DNA of 64,000 bases from Nostoc linckia FACHB-104 (lineage in GTDB: Bacteria > Cyanobacteriota > Cyanobacteriia > Cyanobacteriales > Nostocaceae), in contig NZ_JACJQJ010000005.1 in the NCBI RefSeq assembly GCF_014696615.1, positions 124,001-188,000 on the forward strand. The letters run 5' to 3'. Every line of letters begins with the position of its first letter. Position 1 is the stretch's first letter. The translations under genes were made by a program, and so were the position numbers. The notes beneath the pieces were generated by a model. That model made no database searches. It saw nothing but the letters and a program-made list of their open reading frames with translations, and was not told where the DNA came from. Below are positions 46,545-56,589 of this stretch, one piece after another.

Positions 46545-49301
46545 ATGTATCTCAGCTGGAAATATATTTCAACGGTTACGGCGATTTTGCTGGCGCTATG
46601 TTTGCCTGTATCAGAAATTATTATCGGCACAAAGAGTGCATTAGCGCAGACATCACCAAACTCTAAAGTAGAAGCCAATACGCTTTCCCAAGAGGCGGGG
46701 AAGTTATTACGTCAAGGAAAATTTTTAGAAGCATTGGAGTTATTGAAAAAAGCCTTAGCGATTCGCCAAAGTATCAAAGATAGAATGGGTGAGAGTTTTT
46801 CTCTCATTAGTATTGGTAAAGTTTATAGCAAAATTGGACAGTATCCCCAGGCTATAACAGCTTATCAACAAGCTTTGGCAATTCGTAGAGAAATTGGTGC
46901 GAAAGCAGGTGAAGTTGATGTGCTTTATAAAATTGCCGAGGTTTATGACAAAATTGGGCAGTATCCCCAAGCGTTGGAATACTATCAACAAGCATTAAAC
47001 ATTGCTAAAACGGTTGGCTCTCGCACTGCAGAAAGCGATACTCTAAATGGGATAGGTTCTGCTTACAGAAGTGTAGGGCAATATGCTAAAGCTTTAGACT
47101 ATCATCAACAAGCTTTAACTATTGCTAGAAAAACTAACGACCAAATCGAAGAAGCAGAAAGCTTGAATAAAATTGGCGTAGTTTACCGACATTTAGGTGA
47201 ATATAACAAAGCCTTGGAGTTATATCAGCAAGCATTAGCTATTACTAAAAAAATTGGCGATCGCTTACTTGAAGGTGATACTTTGGGTAACATCGGCGTA
47301 GTGTATGATTATGCTGGTCAGTATGCTCAAGCTTTAAATTATTATCAGCAGGCTTTCAATATTTTTCAACAACTCCGCAATCAGCAGTTAGTAGGAATAA
47401 CGCTAAATAATCTGGGCAGCGTTCATCACAGTCTTGGTAAATATGCGAATGCCTTAGATTTATATCAACAAGCTTTAACTATTACTAGAGAAGGTGGTTC
47501 TCGTACTACCGAGGCTAGTATTTTGGTTAATATGGGGTTACTTTATCGCCATCAAAATGATTATCCTAAAGCTTGGGATGTGTATCAACAAGCTTTAGCA
47601 ATCCAACGGGAAATAGGTGATAAACCAGGAGAAAGTATCACCTTAAGTAACTTAGGGACTTTATTAGAAAGACAGCAAAAACCAGAATTAGCCATTACAT
47701 TCTATAAACAATCTGTAAATGTTACTGAAGATATTCGTCGTTCTATACGTGTTTTACCAAGAAATCTCCAGAAATCATACACTGATAATGTAGCTGGTAA
47801 ATATCGCCGTTTGGCTGATTTATTGCTGCGACAAAATCGCCTAGTGGAAGCACAACAAATACTAGATTTACTCAAAATCCAAGAAGCAGATGAATATCTG
47901 AATCAGGTAAGCGAGAAGCCAAACAACTCTCAGCAGATTGATTTACTTACCGAAGAACAAAAAATCGTTTCTCAGCTACAGACAATCCAAGGTAAAGAAA
48001 TATCATTAGGAAAACAACTTGTAGCCTTAAGACAAACTTGCCAAAATCAATGTGCTACTCCTCAGAAACAGCGTATTGCAGAACTAGAAGCACTGCAACA
48101 GCAAACTCGTCAACAATTTAATACTTTTATTAATAGCACTGATGTTAAATCATTAGTCAGCCAATTAAATGCAACTGCTAAAGAGCAAAATCTGCGCCTT
48201 TCGCATTTGAATAAATTACGCAGTAATCTGCCAAAAGATACTGTTTTACTATATCCTTTGGTTTTAGATGATAGATTAGAACTCATTTTAGTTTCTAATT
48301 ATGCGCCACCAGTACATCGAACTGTCGCAATTAAAAAACAAGAATTAAATCAAAAGATAGCACAATTACGTCAAGCAATAACTCAGCGTGGTATCAATCC
48401 TAAACCATCTGCTAGTCAACTTTATGAATGGTTGATTAAACCTATAGAGTTAGACTTAAAAGAAGCACAAGCGAAAACAATTATTTATGCACCGGATGCA
48501 CAGCTGCGTTATCTGCCTTTATCAGCTTTATATGATGGTCAACAATGGCTAATACAACGCTTTGCTATTTACAATATTACTGCTGCGAGTATTGATGATT
48601 TAAAAACTCAACGCCAAACTAATTTACGTGCTTTAGCAGGTGCATTTAGCCAAGGTAGTTATAGTTTTCAAGTAGGTTCACAAAATTATAACTTTGATGG
48701 TTTGATTTATGCGGGTAAAGAAGTAGAAGTTTTGTCTAGAATTATTCAAAATACTACTAAAGTTTTAGATAAAGATTTTTCTCCCAATGCTATTGTTCCG
48801 AAATTAAATAATTACAATATAGTACATTTAGCAACTCACGCAACATTTACACCAGGAAAACCGGAAGAGTCGTTTATTTTATTTGGTAATGGTGAAAGAG
48901 TTACTTTGCGGGATGTAGAAAATTGGAACCTACCCAATGTAGATTTAATTGTGCTGAGTGCTTGCGAAACCGGAGTTGGTGACAAGTTAGGTAATGGTGA
49001 AGAAATTTTAGGTTTTGGATATCTCATGCAACTAGCAGGTGCAAAAAGTACTGTTGCATCATTATGGGTTGTTGATGATGGTGGTACTCAGGCTTTAATG
49101 AACGAATTTTATGCTGCGTTAAAAAATCCCAGCATTAGTAAATCTCAGGCGATTAGACAAGCACAATTAGCTTTGATAACAGGAAATTTTCAGTTTTTGG
49201 ATAAGGTGAGAAATCAAATTAATACAACAGCAAATACTAGTGTAGATTTTAGCCATCCCTATTACTGGGCACCATTTATTTTAATTGGTAATGGACTGTG
49301 A
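46545..49301 (+). CDS. Exported TPR-CHAT caspase-like protein
   Basis: 918 residues. Signal peptide ~1-35 (LLALCLPVSEIIIG...ALAQ), then nine or so 40-residue TPR_12 repeats (~48-400, consensus IGQYPQALEYYQQALNIA), a coiled coil (~440-560) and a C-terminal CHAT domain. The catalytic dyad is present: His in HLATHATF (near 764) and Cys in LSACETGVGD (near 805). CHAT domains are separase/caspase-like cysteine peptidases; TPRs usually bind the trigger or substrate. Export to the periplasm or outside is inferred from the signal. A second CHAT gene lies at 62-64 kb. Neighbours do not form an obvious operon with it. Confidence 0.92.
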   Translation: MYLSWKYISTVTAILLALCLPVSEIIIGTKSALAQTSPNSKVEANTLSQEAGKLLRQGKFLEALELLKKALAIRQSIKDRMGESFSLISIGKVYSKIGQYPQAITAYQQALAIRREIGAKAGEVDVLYKIAEVYDKIGQYPQALEYYQQALNIAKTVGSRTAESDTLNGIGSAYRSVGQYAKALDYHQQALTIARKTNDQIEEAESLNKIGVVYRHLGEYNKALELYQQALAITKKIGDRLLEGDTLGNIGVVYDYAGQYAQALNYYQQAFNIFQQLRNQQLVGITLNNLGSVHHSLGKYANALDLYQQALTITREGGSRTTEASILVNMGLLYRHQNDYPKAWDVYQQALAIQREIGDKPGESITLSNLGTLLERQQKPELAITFYKQSVNVTEDIRRSIRVLPRNLQKSYTDNVAGKYRRLADLLLRQNRLVEAQQILDLLKIQEADEYLNQVSEKPNNSQQIDLLTEEQKIVSQLQTIQGKEISLGKQLVALRQTCQNQCATPQKQRIAELEALQQQTRQQFNTFINSTDVKSLVSQLNATAKEQNLRLSHLNKLRSNLPKDTVLLYPLVLDDRLELILVSNYAPPVHRTVAIKKQELNQKIAQLRQAITQRGINPKPSASQLYEWLIKPIELDLKEAQAKTIIYAPDAQLRYLPLSALYDGQQWLIQRFAIYNITAASIDDLKTQRQTNLRALAGAFSQGSYSFQVGSQNYNFDGLIYAGKEVEVLSRIIQNTTKVLDKDFSPNAIVPKLNNYNIVHLATHATFTPGKPEESFILFGNGERVTLRDVENWNLPNVDLIVLSACETGVGDKLGNGEEILGFGYLMQLAGAKSTVASLWVVDDGGTQALMNEFYAALKNPSISKSQAIRQAQLALITGNFQFLDKVRNQINTTANTSVDFSHPYYWAPFILIGNGL

Positions 49302-49330
49302 GTGGGGGGATGAGGGGAGAATAGCAATTA

Positions 49331-49396
49331 CTCATTACCCATTCCCCATTACCCATTACCCATTCCCCATTACCCATTCCCCATTCCCCATTCCCA
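49331..49396. repeat. CCCATTA/CCCATTC heptamer array
   Basis: Nine or ten CCCATTA, CCCATTC and CCATTCC units follow the CHAT gene and lead into the aspA leader. Confidence 0.9.
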
Positions 49397-49462
49397 AACA
49401 CCAAATCTCTGCCTAACCGTGGGATGATCTGTGTTCTGAGATTCTCTAAAATCATACTTACC

Positions 49463-50899
49463 ATGACTCAACAAGCAGACTCCCAATTTCGCATCGAACG
49501 CGATTCGATGGGCGATCGCCAAATTGCTAGTAATGTTTATTACGGTATTCAAACGCTACGGGCTATAGAAAACTTCCCTATAAGCGGATTGAAGCCGTTA
49601 TCTACTTACGTAGATGCTTGTTTATTAATAAAAAAAGCTACAGCCATTGTTAATGGTGAATTGGGATGCATTCCCCAAGAAATCAGTCAGGCGATTGTAC
49701 AAGCCACTGATGAGATACTTGCAGGGAAGTTACGTGATCAATTTGTGGTTGATGTTTATCAAGCTGGTGCAGGAACTTCACACCACATGAATGTCAATGA
49801 AGTGTTGGCGAATCGCGCTTTAGAAATTCTTGGGGATGAAAAAGGAAACTACAAGCGCGTCAGTCCCAACGATCATGTTAATTATGGGCAATCTACCAAT
49901 GATGTGATTCCTACAGCAATTCGTATTGGTGGCTTATTAGCGCTGACTCATACATTACACCCAGCTTTAGAGAATGCGATCGCAGCCTTGGAAGCCAAAG
50001 CCACAGAATTTCAAGATATCGTCAAATCTGGCAGAACTCATTTGCAAGATGCTGTACCCGTGCGCTTAGGCGAGAACTTTCGCGCTTGGGCGTATATACT
50101 TGCAGAACATCAAAACCGGATTTATACAGCCTCAAGCGATTTAATGGTGTTGGGTTTAGGTGGAAGTGCGGCTGGTACAGGGATGAATACCCATCCACGT
50201 TATCGGGCGCGGGTGGTGGAAGTACTAGCAGAATTACTCAACTCGCCTTTGCAACCTGCACCGCATCTCATGGCTGCAATGCAGAGTATGGCACCATTTG
50301 TAAATGTTTCTGGTGCTGTACGGAATTTAGCTCAGGATTTAGTCAAAATATCCCACGATTTGCGGTTGATGGATTCGGGGCCAAAAACTGGATTCAAGGA
50401 AATTCAACTCCCGCCAGTACAACCTGGTTCCTCAATTATGCCAGGCAAGTACAATCCGGTGATGGCAGAGATGACATCAATGGTGTGTTTTCAAGTCATG
50501 GGTTACGACAATGCGATCGCACTGGCAGCCCAAGCGGGACAATTAGAATTAAATGTGATGATGCCGCTAATTGCTTATGATTTGATTCATAGTATCGAAA
50601 TTCTGGGCAATACTATCGCCGCCCTCACGGAACGCTGTATCAAAGGGATTACAGCTAACCAAGAACGTTGTTTAGCATACGCGGAAGGTAGTTTGGCTTT
50701 AGTTACTGCCTTAAATACCCATATTGGTTATCTAAATGCGGCGGCTGTGGCGAAGGAATCTTTAGAAACTGGCAAATCTTTACGGCAGATTGTTTTGGAA
50801 AAAGGGCTGATGAGTGAAGCGGAATTAGCCACTGTGTTAAATCTCGAACAGATGAGCGGTATCATACCCCTCACTCCAGAATCAGACAACCTGGATTAA
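49463..50899 (+). CDS. aspA: Aspartate ammonia-lyase
   Basis: 478 residues from the ATG at 49463 (MTQQADSQFRIERDSMG). Fumarase/aspartase superfamily motifs: AGAGTSHHMNVNEVLAN, NDHVNYGQSTNDVIPTA, SGRTHLQDA and the loop GSSIMPGKYNPV carrying the catalytic Ser. TSHHMNVNEVLANRA and NYKRVSPNDHVN are closer to aspartases than to fumarase C, so deamination of aspartate to fumarate and ammonia is the better call. The upstream frame (49424) merely extends through the leader. Confidence 0.9.
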   Translation: MTQQADSQFRIERDSMGDRQIASNVYYGIQTLRAIENFPISGLKPLSTYVDACLLIKKATAIVNGELGCIPQEISQAIVQATDEILAGKLRDQFVVDVYQAGAGTSHHMNVNEVLANRALEILGDEKGNYKRVSPNDHVNYGQSTNDVIPTAIRIGGLLALTHTLHPALENAIAALEAKATEFQDIVKSGRTHLQDAVPVRLGENFRAWAYILAEHQNRIYTASSDLMVLGLGGSAAGTGMNTHPRYRARVVEVLAELLNSPLQPAPHLMAAMQSMAPFVNVSGAVRNLAQDLVKISHDLRLMDSGPKTGFKEIQLPPVQPGSSIMPGKYNPVMAEMTSMVCFQVMGYDNAIALAAQAGQLELNVMMPLIAYDLIHSIEILGNTIAALTERCIKGITANQERCLAYAEGSLALVTALNTHIGYLNAAAVAKESLETGKSLRQIVLEKGLMSEAELATVLNLEQMSGIIPLTPESDNLD

Positions 50900-50969
50900 A
50901 AAGATAGTAGGAAGATATAGGAAAGAAGATTTCTTCTTTCTTTATCTTTACTAATTGTCTAAATGATCC

Positions 50970-51941
50970 ATGCAGACACAAAAACCATCTGTCAGCTTAA
51001 TCCGTGCTAATTCTTACGAACGAGAGACTTTACGCGAGTCTTTAGAAACGCTGCTGGAACCTTTTGGGGGGATAGCAGCTTTTGTTAAGCCAGGCGATCG
51101 CGTTTTGCTCAAACCCAATTTACTCACAGGTGCGCGTCCTGGTAAAGAGTGTACTACTCGCCCCGAATTGGTTTACACAGTTGCCCAGATGGTAATGGAA
51201 GTTGGCGGTAAGCCGTTTTTAGGGGATAGTCCCGCTTTTGGTAGTGCCAAGGGTGTGGCTATAGCCAATGGCTATGCGCCAATTGTCGAAGAACTTCAGT
51301 TACCAATTATCGATTTTCACGGTCAGCGTTACGAAACCATTGGCGAAAATTTTAATCATCTGCTGTTATCAAAAGAAGCAATGACTGCGGATGTGGTAAT
51401 TAACTTACCCAAAGTTAAATCCCATGCTCAACTAACATTAACTTTAGGTGTAAAAAACCTCTTTGGTTGCGTTCCCGGCAAAATGAAAGCTTGGTGGCAC
51501 ATGGAAGCCGGTAAAGATGCCAACCGCTTTGCAGAAATGTTAGTAGAAACTGCAAAGGCTATTAACCCCAGCTTAACCATTTTAGATGGGATCATCGGTC
51601 ATGATGGCAATGGCCCTAGTAATGGAGAACCGCGTGCATTAGGTATTTTGGCAGCAGCATCAAATGTGTTTGCCCTGGATCGGGCAATGGTAGAAATTCT
51701 CAATGTCCCACCGCAGCAAGTACCAACAGTCGCAGCTTCCCAAAGATTAGGACTATGCCCAGAATTAACTGAGATTGATTTTCCGCATTTAGAACCTGAC
51801 TTACTCAAAATAGAAGATTGGCGGTTACCAGACAAGTTAATCCCTATCGATTTTGCAATGCCACGGGTGATTAAATCCACATTTAAACACCTTTACATTC
51901 GTTTTATTAAAGAACCAATGACTGCCTATGGTAGACGTTAG
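50970..51941 (+). CDS. DUF362 family protein
   Basis: 323 residues. VLLKPNLLTGARPGKECTTRPELV, GDSPAFGSA, VINLPKVKSHAQLTLTLGVKNLFGCVPG and ILDGIIGHDGNGPSNGEPRALG are signature blocks of DUF362. Many members carry a C-terminal 2x[4Fe-4S] ferredoxin module; this one lacks the CxxCxxC clusters, so it is the short form. Function unknown; proposed roles involve redox or cofactor chemistry. It follows aspA by 70 bases on the same strand. Confidence 0.9.
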   Translation: MQTQKPSVSLIRANSYERETLRESLETLLEPFGGIAAFVKPGDRVLLKPNLLTGARPGKECTTRPELVYTVAQMVMEVGGKPFLGDSPAFGSAKGVAIANGYAPIVEELQLPIIDFHGQRYETIGENFNHLLLSKEAMTADVVINLPKVKSHAQLTLTLGVKNLFGCVPGKMKAWWHMEAGKDANRFAEMLVETAKAINPSLTILDGIIGHDGNGPSNGEPRALGILAAASNVFALDRAMVEILNVPPQQVPTVAASQRLGLCPELTEIDFPHLEPDLLKIEDWRLPDKLIPIDFAMPRVIKSTFKHLYIRFIKEPMTAYGRR

Positions 51942-52018
51942 TTGTACAAGTGCAAACTTAGCTACAACAATTTGAAAATTAGCAAATTAAGCTATAAATA
52001 CCCTCCGATTGCTTAACC

Positions 52019-52044
52019 AAACCGCCCTAGATTAGCGGCGGTTT
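52019..52044 (+). terminator. Rho-independent-like hairpin after the DUF362 gene
   Basis: AAACCGCC (52019-52026) pairs with GGCGGTTT (52037-52044), followed by CCTCATATTC. It is about 80 bases past the stop. Beyond it, 52.05-52.8 kb has no supported gene; the last ~100 bases hold a TAAAAT-type promoter and a CTCTC/GAGAG hairpin (around 52760). Confidence 0.6.
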
Positions 52045-52812
52045 CCTCATATTCAATTTGTTATAAAATTACGATCAAACTCTGCATTATTGCTGGATAT
52101 AGTGCTGTAAGATTTGCTAAATTTATGTAGATATATAGTATCCAAATATCTTCAAATCTACCTAAATATAGATTGACAGACTTAGAAATTATTACTAGGA
52201 ATATTTACTCAGATTTCGGCAATATTCTTAGCATCCTAACTAAAATTAATACTGCAGAACCAGGTAGATATGGCTGTATTTATTCAGTGTCGATTTATGA
52301 TTACAAAAAGCAACAATATTGGTTAATCTGAAAACATGATGCCGTTTCAGTATAACCACTGTGGAATATCACTATGATTAATAGATAATCAGTGATTTTT
52401 CGGTAACAATTTTAAGTAACACAAATTAATCAAATATCCCTAAAACTACCTTAGACAAAGCTTTTTCAGATGTTATACTAATGCAATCAAGCCCAAAATT
52501 GATTAAAAATTGCATCTGCACTCAACTGCAAAAATGTAATTTATGATTCTCTAATCCTAAATCAAAAGCAGCAAAAATGATACAAGGAAAGCAAGTGATA
52601 TTTAATCTTAGCTACCATATCAAAGCCCAAAATGTTTGTGTCGAACTTTGTATCAAAAGACTTTTGTAGCGCAGGAATATTATGACACTTGTCAAAGTGG
52701 ATAAGATTATAAATGTATCCCCTAGTTACATCTAAAAATAGTTAAAATAGGATCAAGGCTCTCTTAGGAGAGTTAAAGCTCAAAGTGAAGTGGTGAAGTT
52801 CAAATTTTTTGT

Positions 52813-52998
52813 ATGAATTCAAATAGTCAGTCTGCCAATACCGATACATATTCCCATAGGTTGGCAGACATTGTGGGAACCGCGATCGCTCTACTGACTC
52901 TGACATTACCTGTATTTGTCATTGCTCATTATTCTTCGACAAATGTACACAACAATCAACAGCCTCTGACTTATAATCTACCCAGAAGCGGGGATTAA
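52813..52998 (+). CDS. Small single-span membrane protein
   Basis: 61 residues: a polar N-terminus (MNSNSQSANTDTYSHRLADIV), one transmembrane helix (about 20-40, GTAIALLTLTLPVFVIAHY) and an Asn/Gln/Pro-rich outside tail ending LPRSGD. I do not know a function, but the composition and length are those of conserved small cyanobacterial membrane proteins. It is preceded by a long AT-rich untranslated region. Confidence 0.65.
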   Translation: MNSNSQSANTDTYSHRLADIVGTAIALLTLTLPVFVIAHYSSTNVHNNQQPLTYNLPRSGD

Positions 52999-53215
52999 AC
53001 GATCAGACTCGAAATTCACAACTAAATAAACCCTAAGCGGAAACAGATAATTCAGCAGCAACAACAATTGTTTCTACTCTCTGTAAACAAGCGAGAGATG
53101 AAGCATTAACAATCTGTCCGTTAAAACAACTGAATAATCTCACGCGCTGATGATACAGCGCCCATATGCGGTGATTCTTTAGGGATCGCCGCACTTTTTG
53201 TCACCACAATACTTT

Positions 53216-53285
53216 TCGGTGAAAGGAAAAGGTAAAAAGGAAAAGCCATCACCCTTCACCTTTCCCCTTTCTCCTTTTCCCCAGA
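53216..53285. repeat. Imperfect palindrome upstream of ppa
   Basis: GGTGAAAGGAAAAGGTAAAAAGG is followed by CACCTTTCCCCTTTCTCCTTTTCC, forming a long hairpin between the small membrane protein and ppa. Confidence 0.65.
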
Positions 53286-53384
53286 ATTCAGTAGTATTGA
53301 AGTCCATCTTGGCCCTAAAATTCTACACGGGGAGGCAATATTGCTTATATCCCCGATGTACTGTTTTATAAGAGGAGCTTGTTT

Positions 53385-53897
53385 GTGGATTTATCCCGTA
53401 TACCACCCCAACCAAAACCGGGTCTCATCAACGTTCTGATTGAAATTGCAGGCGGGAGTAAAAATAAATACGAATTCGACAAAGACTTACAAGCTTTTGC
53501 CTTAGACCGGGTACTTTATTCGTCGGTAAAATATCCTTATGACTACGGCTTTGTCCCCAACACTTTAGCTGATGACGGCGATCCCCTAGATGGGATGGTG
53601 ATCATTGATGAACCTACCTTTCCTGGCTGTGTAATTGCTGCACGACCCATTGGTTTCTTAGAAATGATTGATGGTGGCGATCGCGACGAGAAAATTCTTT
53701 GCGTTCCTGACAAAGATCCGCGCTACGCTCAAGTACAATCACTAAAAGATGTACCATCACACCGCTTGGATGAAATCGCTGAATTTTTCCGCAGTTATAA
53801 AAATCTGGAAAAGAAAGTAACTGAAATTCTCGGTTGGCAAGATGTTGATAAAGTCAAAGCTTTGGTAGATAAGTCCATTAAAGCTGCTCAAGGATAA
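53385..53897 (+). CDS. ppa: Inorganic pyrophosphatase (family I)
   Basis: 170 residues from the GTG at 53385, with AGAGGAG about eight bases upstream; the in-frame TTG at 53379 is rejected. [20 protein letters not shown] start, [24 protein letters not shown] (metal Asp cluster) and [11 protein letters not shown] are complete. It hydrolyses pyrophosphate and drives biosynthesis. Length matches bacterial hexameric enzymes. Confidence 0.97.
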   Translation: MDLSRIPPQPKPGLINVLIEIAGGSKNKYEFDKDLQAFALDRVLYSSVKYPYDYGFVPNTLADDGDPLDGMVIIDEPTFPGCVIAARPIGFLEMIDGGDRDEKILCVPDKDPRYAQVQSLKDVPSHRLDEIAEFFRSYKNLEKKVTEILGWQDVDKVKALVDKSIKAAQG

Positions 53898-54152
53898 TTG
53901 ATAATAGGTAATGGGTAGTTGTTCAGTGGTCAGTAGAACTAGAAGCTAGGAACCAGGGACTTAGAGTATAAAAGAGAAATAATAAAGACGCGATGAATCG
54001 CGTCTCTCCAACTCTTGATTCTTGACTAAATGCTATCTTTGTGATATTGACTAGTGAGTAATTACCCATTATTCATAATTGTTCCATCTTCAGCCTGCAA
54101 GTGCTGACTCAAAACTCAAAACGCAAATATTGCCACCGCACCCGTAAATCAA

Positions 54153-54536
54153 ATGCAGCGTACTCTCCTTTTGGCAAAAATTCACAACTGTACCCTCACA
54201 GGGGCCAATATCAACTATGTGGGTAGTATCAGTATAGATAATATTCTGTTGCAAAAATCTGGAATTTTACCCTATGAACAGGTACAAGTCGTGAATAGTG
54301 CTAATGGTGAGCGTTTTATTACCTATGCCATACCTGCTCCAGCCTATTCCGGAATTATTGAGCTAAATGGGGCTGCCGCACGTCTAGGCATTATAGGCGA
54401 TCGCCTGATTATAATGGCCTACGGGCAGTTCACCACAGAAGAGTTACAAAATTACTCGCCTACGGTCGTCATTGTAGACGAAAACAACCGACCATTGGAA
54501 GTAAGGCACTACGATGACCTGCTCAGTAAGGCCTAA
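54153..54536 (+). CDS. panD: Aspartate 1-decarboxylase proenzyme
   Basis: 127 residues. The self-cleavage site G-S is in NYVGSISID (near 24-25), with [11 protein letters not shown] and [22 protein letters not shown] around the pyruvoyl active site. It makes beta-alanine for pantothenate and CoA. It is 12 bases upstream of the MBL-fold gene on the same strand, so they are probably co-transcribed. Confidence 0.97.
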   Translation: MQRTLLLAKIHNCTLTGANINYVGSISIDNILLQKSGILPYEQVQVVNSANGERFITYAIPAPAYSGIIELNGAAARLGIIGDRLIIMAYGQFTTEELQNYSPTVVIVDENNRPLEVRHYDDLLSKA

Positions 54537-54548
54537 ACTGCAAAGAAA

Positions 54549-55505
54549 ATGTCAAATACTGAACTGTCGGTTTCCCAAAGCCATTTAACTGAGAAACAAC
54601 CTACTCCGCTTACAAGTCCATCTGGGGAATTTGCGGTGCAATTCTGGGGTGTGAGAGGTTTGGTTGCTACTCCCAGCAGCAACACTACGCGGTATGGCGG
54701 AAATACTGCTTGTGTAGCAATGCGTGTAGGCACAAAACATTTAATTTTTGATGGGGGTACTGGCTTAAGGTTACTGGGTAAAACTTGGCAAGAATTAGAA
54801 CAGCCACTAGAAGCCTATCTATTTTTTACTAATTCCCAGTCCAATCGCATTCAAGGGTTTCCTTTTTTTGGCCCTGCGTTTGCTGCTAAAAATCGCTTTC
54901 ATCTTTACGGTTCAGCCGCCTCAAACAGCGCCTCAATTAAGCAATGTCTGTGCGATCAAATGCTGCAACCACACTTTCCCTACCCGTTACAGGTGATGCA
55001 ATCAGAATTGCATTTCCACAATATAAATCCTGGTAGCGAGGTAAAGCTAGGAGAACTGACGATTCACACAGCATTAATTAACAAACATCAGCGTTCCGTT
55101 GGCTATCGAGTTAATTGGCAGGATTTTAGCGTCGCTTACGTTACAGATTTGTCGAAAAATCCTGAGCAAGTAGAACAAGAAAAAATTCTGCAGCTAATTC
55201 AAGGGACTGATTTGCTCATTGCTAACAGTACTTATACTACTCCTAATACCCACAACCATGATTCCGCTAATGTGCAGTGGCAAACTGCTGTGGATTTAGC
55301 TAGCAAAGCAGGAGTTAACAGCTTAGTTATCTCTCATTATCACCCAGATGATGATGATGATTTTCTCGATCGCGTACAATCGGAAGTTAATTCTGCATTC
55401 CCCAAAGCATTATTAGCACGTGAAGGTATGGTGTTATCTGTGAGTCATCACCAGACAAACGGAACAAAGACAACAAAGAAGACAAAAAAGACCAAGGAGA
55501 AGTAA
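54549..55505 (+). CDS. MBL-fold protein with lost metal motif
   Basis: 318 residues. The frame YGGNTACVAMRV, LIFDGGTGLRLLG, GFPFFGPAF and VSHYHPDDDDDFLD follows the metallo-beta-lactamase fold of the phosphodiesterase-like subgroup. At the core motif, where active homologues read THxHxDHixGFPFF, this protein reads TNSQSNRIQGFPFF: all metal-binding His/Asp of that motif are replaced. Hydrolase activity is unlikely and a binding or scaffolding role is inferred. The Lys/Thr-rich tail is low complexity. It follows panD closely. Confidence 0.88.
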   Translation: MSNTELSVSQSHLTEKQPTPLTSPSGEFAVQFWGVRGLVATPSSNTTRYGGNTACVAMRVGTKHLIFDGGTGLRLLGKTWQELEQPLEAYLFFTNSQSNRIQGFPFFGPAFAAKNRFHLYGSAASNSASIKQCLCDQMLQPHFPYPLQVMQSELHFHNINPGSEVKLGELTIHTALINKHQRSVGYRVNWQDFSVAYVTDLSKNPEQVEQEKILQLIQGTDLLIANSTYTTPNTHNHDSANVQWQTAVDLASKAGVNSLVISHYHPDDDDDFLDRVQSEVNSAFPKALLAREGMVLSVSHHQTNGTKTTKKTKKTKEK

Positions 55506-55510
55506 TTAAT

Positions 55511-55550
55511 AACAGTTAACTGTTGACTGTTAACTGTTGACTGTTAACTA
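55511..55550. repeat. AACTGTTG/GACTGTT heptamer repeat at the end of cnaT
   Basis: Tandem TTAACTG/TTGACTG units begin in the gap and continue into the last codons of cnaT, supplying its stop codon. Confidence 0.85.
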
Positions 55551-56580
55551 ATTTTCTCAGGTCTTGGAGTTTGGCCGCGACTACGCCAGTAGTGAATAAT
55601 TCAGAGGCTTTGGCAATACCCGATCGCATATCTGGAGAAATACCACTGCGCCACAGGTAAAATCCACCATTCCACAAGGCTGTTTGCATCAACTCTGTGG
55701 GTTTACCAGCTAAAACCTCTTGTATTTGGGTGAGCAATTCTGCGGTAGTCTCAAGAGGGACGTTTTTGGTAGTAAATCCATAATCACGTGGTGCAAGATG
55801 TAAGCGTTCCAGCACTCCAGTAGGTGAGGATAAGCCGATAATTGCGGTGCGATCGCGTGATAAGTCACAACTACCTTCTAATCCCTTCACTAAGGTATAT
55901 TTTGTGACATTCTGTAAGGCTAGCGTTTCCTGAAATAACGCTTCTGTTGGCGGATGGACAAAGCCGGGGATTATATGAACATCCCCTGCATAAGGACACC
56001 AAATTAGCTCCATTGTTGCCAAAGGTGGGCGCTTGCCTAATTGGTCGCGGTAATCCCAAATACTTTGATTTAGTGGAAAATGCTTAGGATTGTAAACAAA
56101 GCCAATTCCTGTTTGCTCTAATATTTCCTGGGTTTTTGCTAGTTGTAAAGTTGTCCAATCTATCCCTAAACCCTGCCAAATTTCTACTAAAGGAAGTCCG
56201 TACTTAGTCGGGAGGCGATCGCCTCCGTGCATCACCACTGGTTGATCAACAGCAGCTAGTAACAAAGCGATGATCGGGCTGATTGGTGCAGTACGGGTTC
56301 TGCCATCATAGGGTATGCCTAAGACTATTACTGGTCGCTCCGCCGCAATAGGTTGCAGTTTTGGCCCTAGTTCATTGTAGGCATCTAACATTCCCGCTAA
56401 CTCTTCCGGCGTGGGACGCTTGATCCGATGAGCAATTAAAAACGCCCCGATTTGGGCGGGTGTAGCTTCACCTAGCAACATCATTTTGGTAGCTGTGGCG
56501 GCTTCAGCGCGAGTTAAATTTTCTCCTGTGTGATTTCCACTTCCTACCTTTTTTAATAATTGCCTAAATAAATTGCTCAT
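55516..56580 (-). CDS. cnaT: CnaT: TrpD-like phosphoribosyltransferase-fold regulator of nitrate assimilation
   Basis: 354 residues from the ATG at 56580 (three codons after a TTG). Anthranilate-phosphoribosyltransferase fold: helical N-domain (TRAEAATATKMMLLGEATPAQIGAFLIAHRIKRPTPEELAGMLDAYNE) and the diphosphate-binding loop, here IPYDGRTRTAPISP instead of GTGGD. In Anabaena PCC 7120 a homologous gene directly downstream of ntcB (cnaT, all0601) is needed for nir operon expression; position and fold match. Its last residues (VNSQQLTVNS) are encoded by a heptamer repeat. Confidence 0.82.
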   Translation of the reverse strand: MSNLFRQLLKKVGSGNHTGENLTRAEAATATKMMLLGEATPAQIGAFLIAHRIKRPTPEELAGMLDAYNELGPKLQPIAAERPVIVLGIPYDGRTRTAPISPIIALLLAAVDQPVVMHGGDRLPTKYGLPLVEIWQGLGIDWTTLQLAKTQEILEQTGIGFVYNPKHFPLNQSIWDYRDQLGKRPPLATMELIWCPYAGDVHIIPGFVHPPTEALFQETLALQNVTKYTLVKGLEGSCDLSRDRTAIIGLSSPTGVLERLHLAPRDYGFTTKNVPLETTAELLTQIQEVLAGKPTELMQTALWNGGFYLWRSGISPDMRSGIAKASELFTTGVVAAKLQDLRKLVNSQQLTVNS

Positions 56581-56589
56581 GGTACTCAA

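Noticed and set aside
50086-50580. 164-codon ORF overlapping aspA in another frame
   Set aside because: It lies entirely inside the conserved aspA frame and has no recognisable domain.
51942-52812. Small ORFs of up to ~30 codons in the long gap
   Set aside because: No ribosome site, conserved motif or compositional signal supports any of them.
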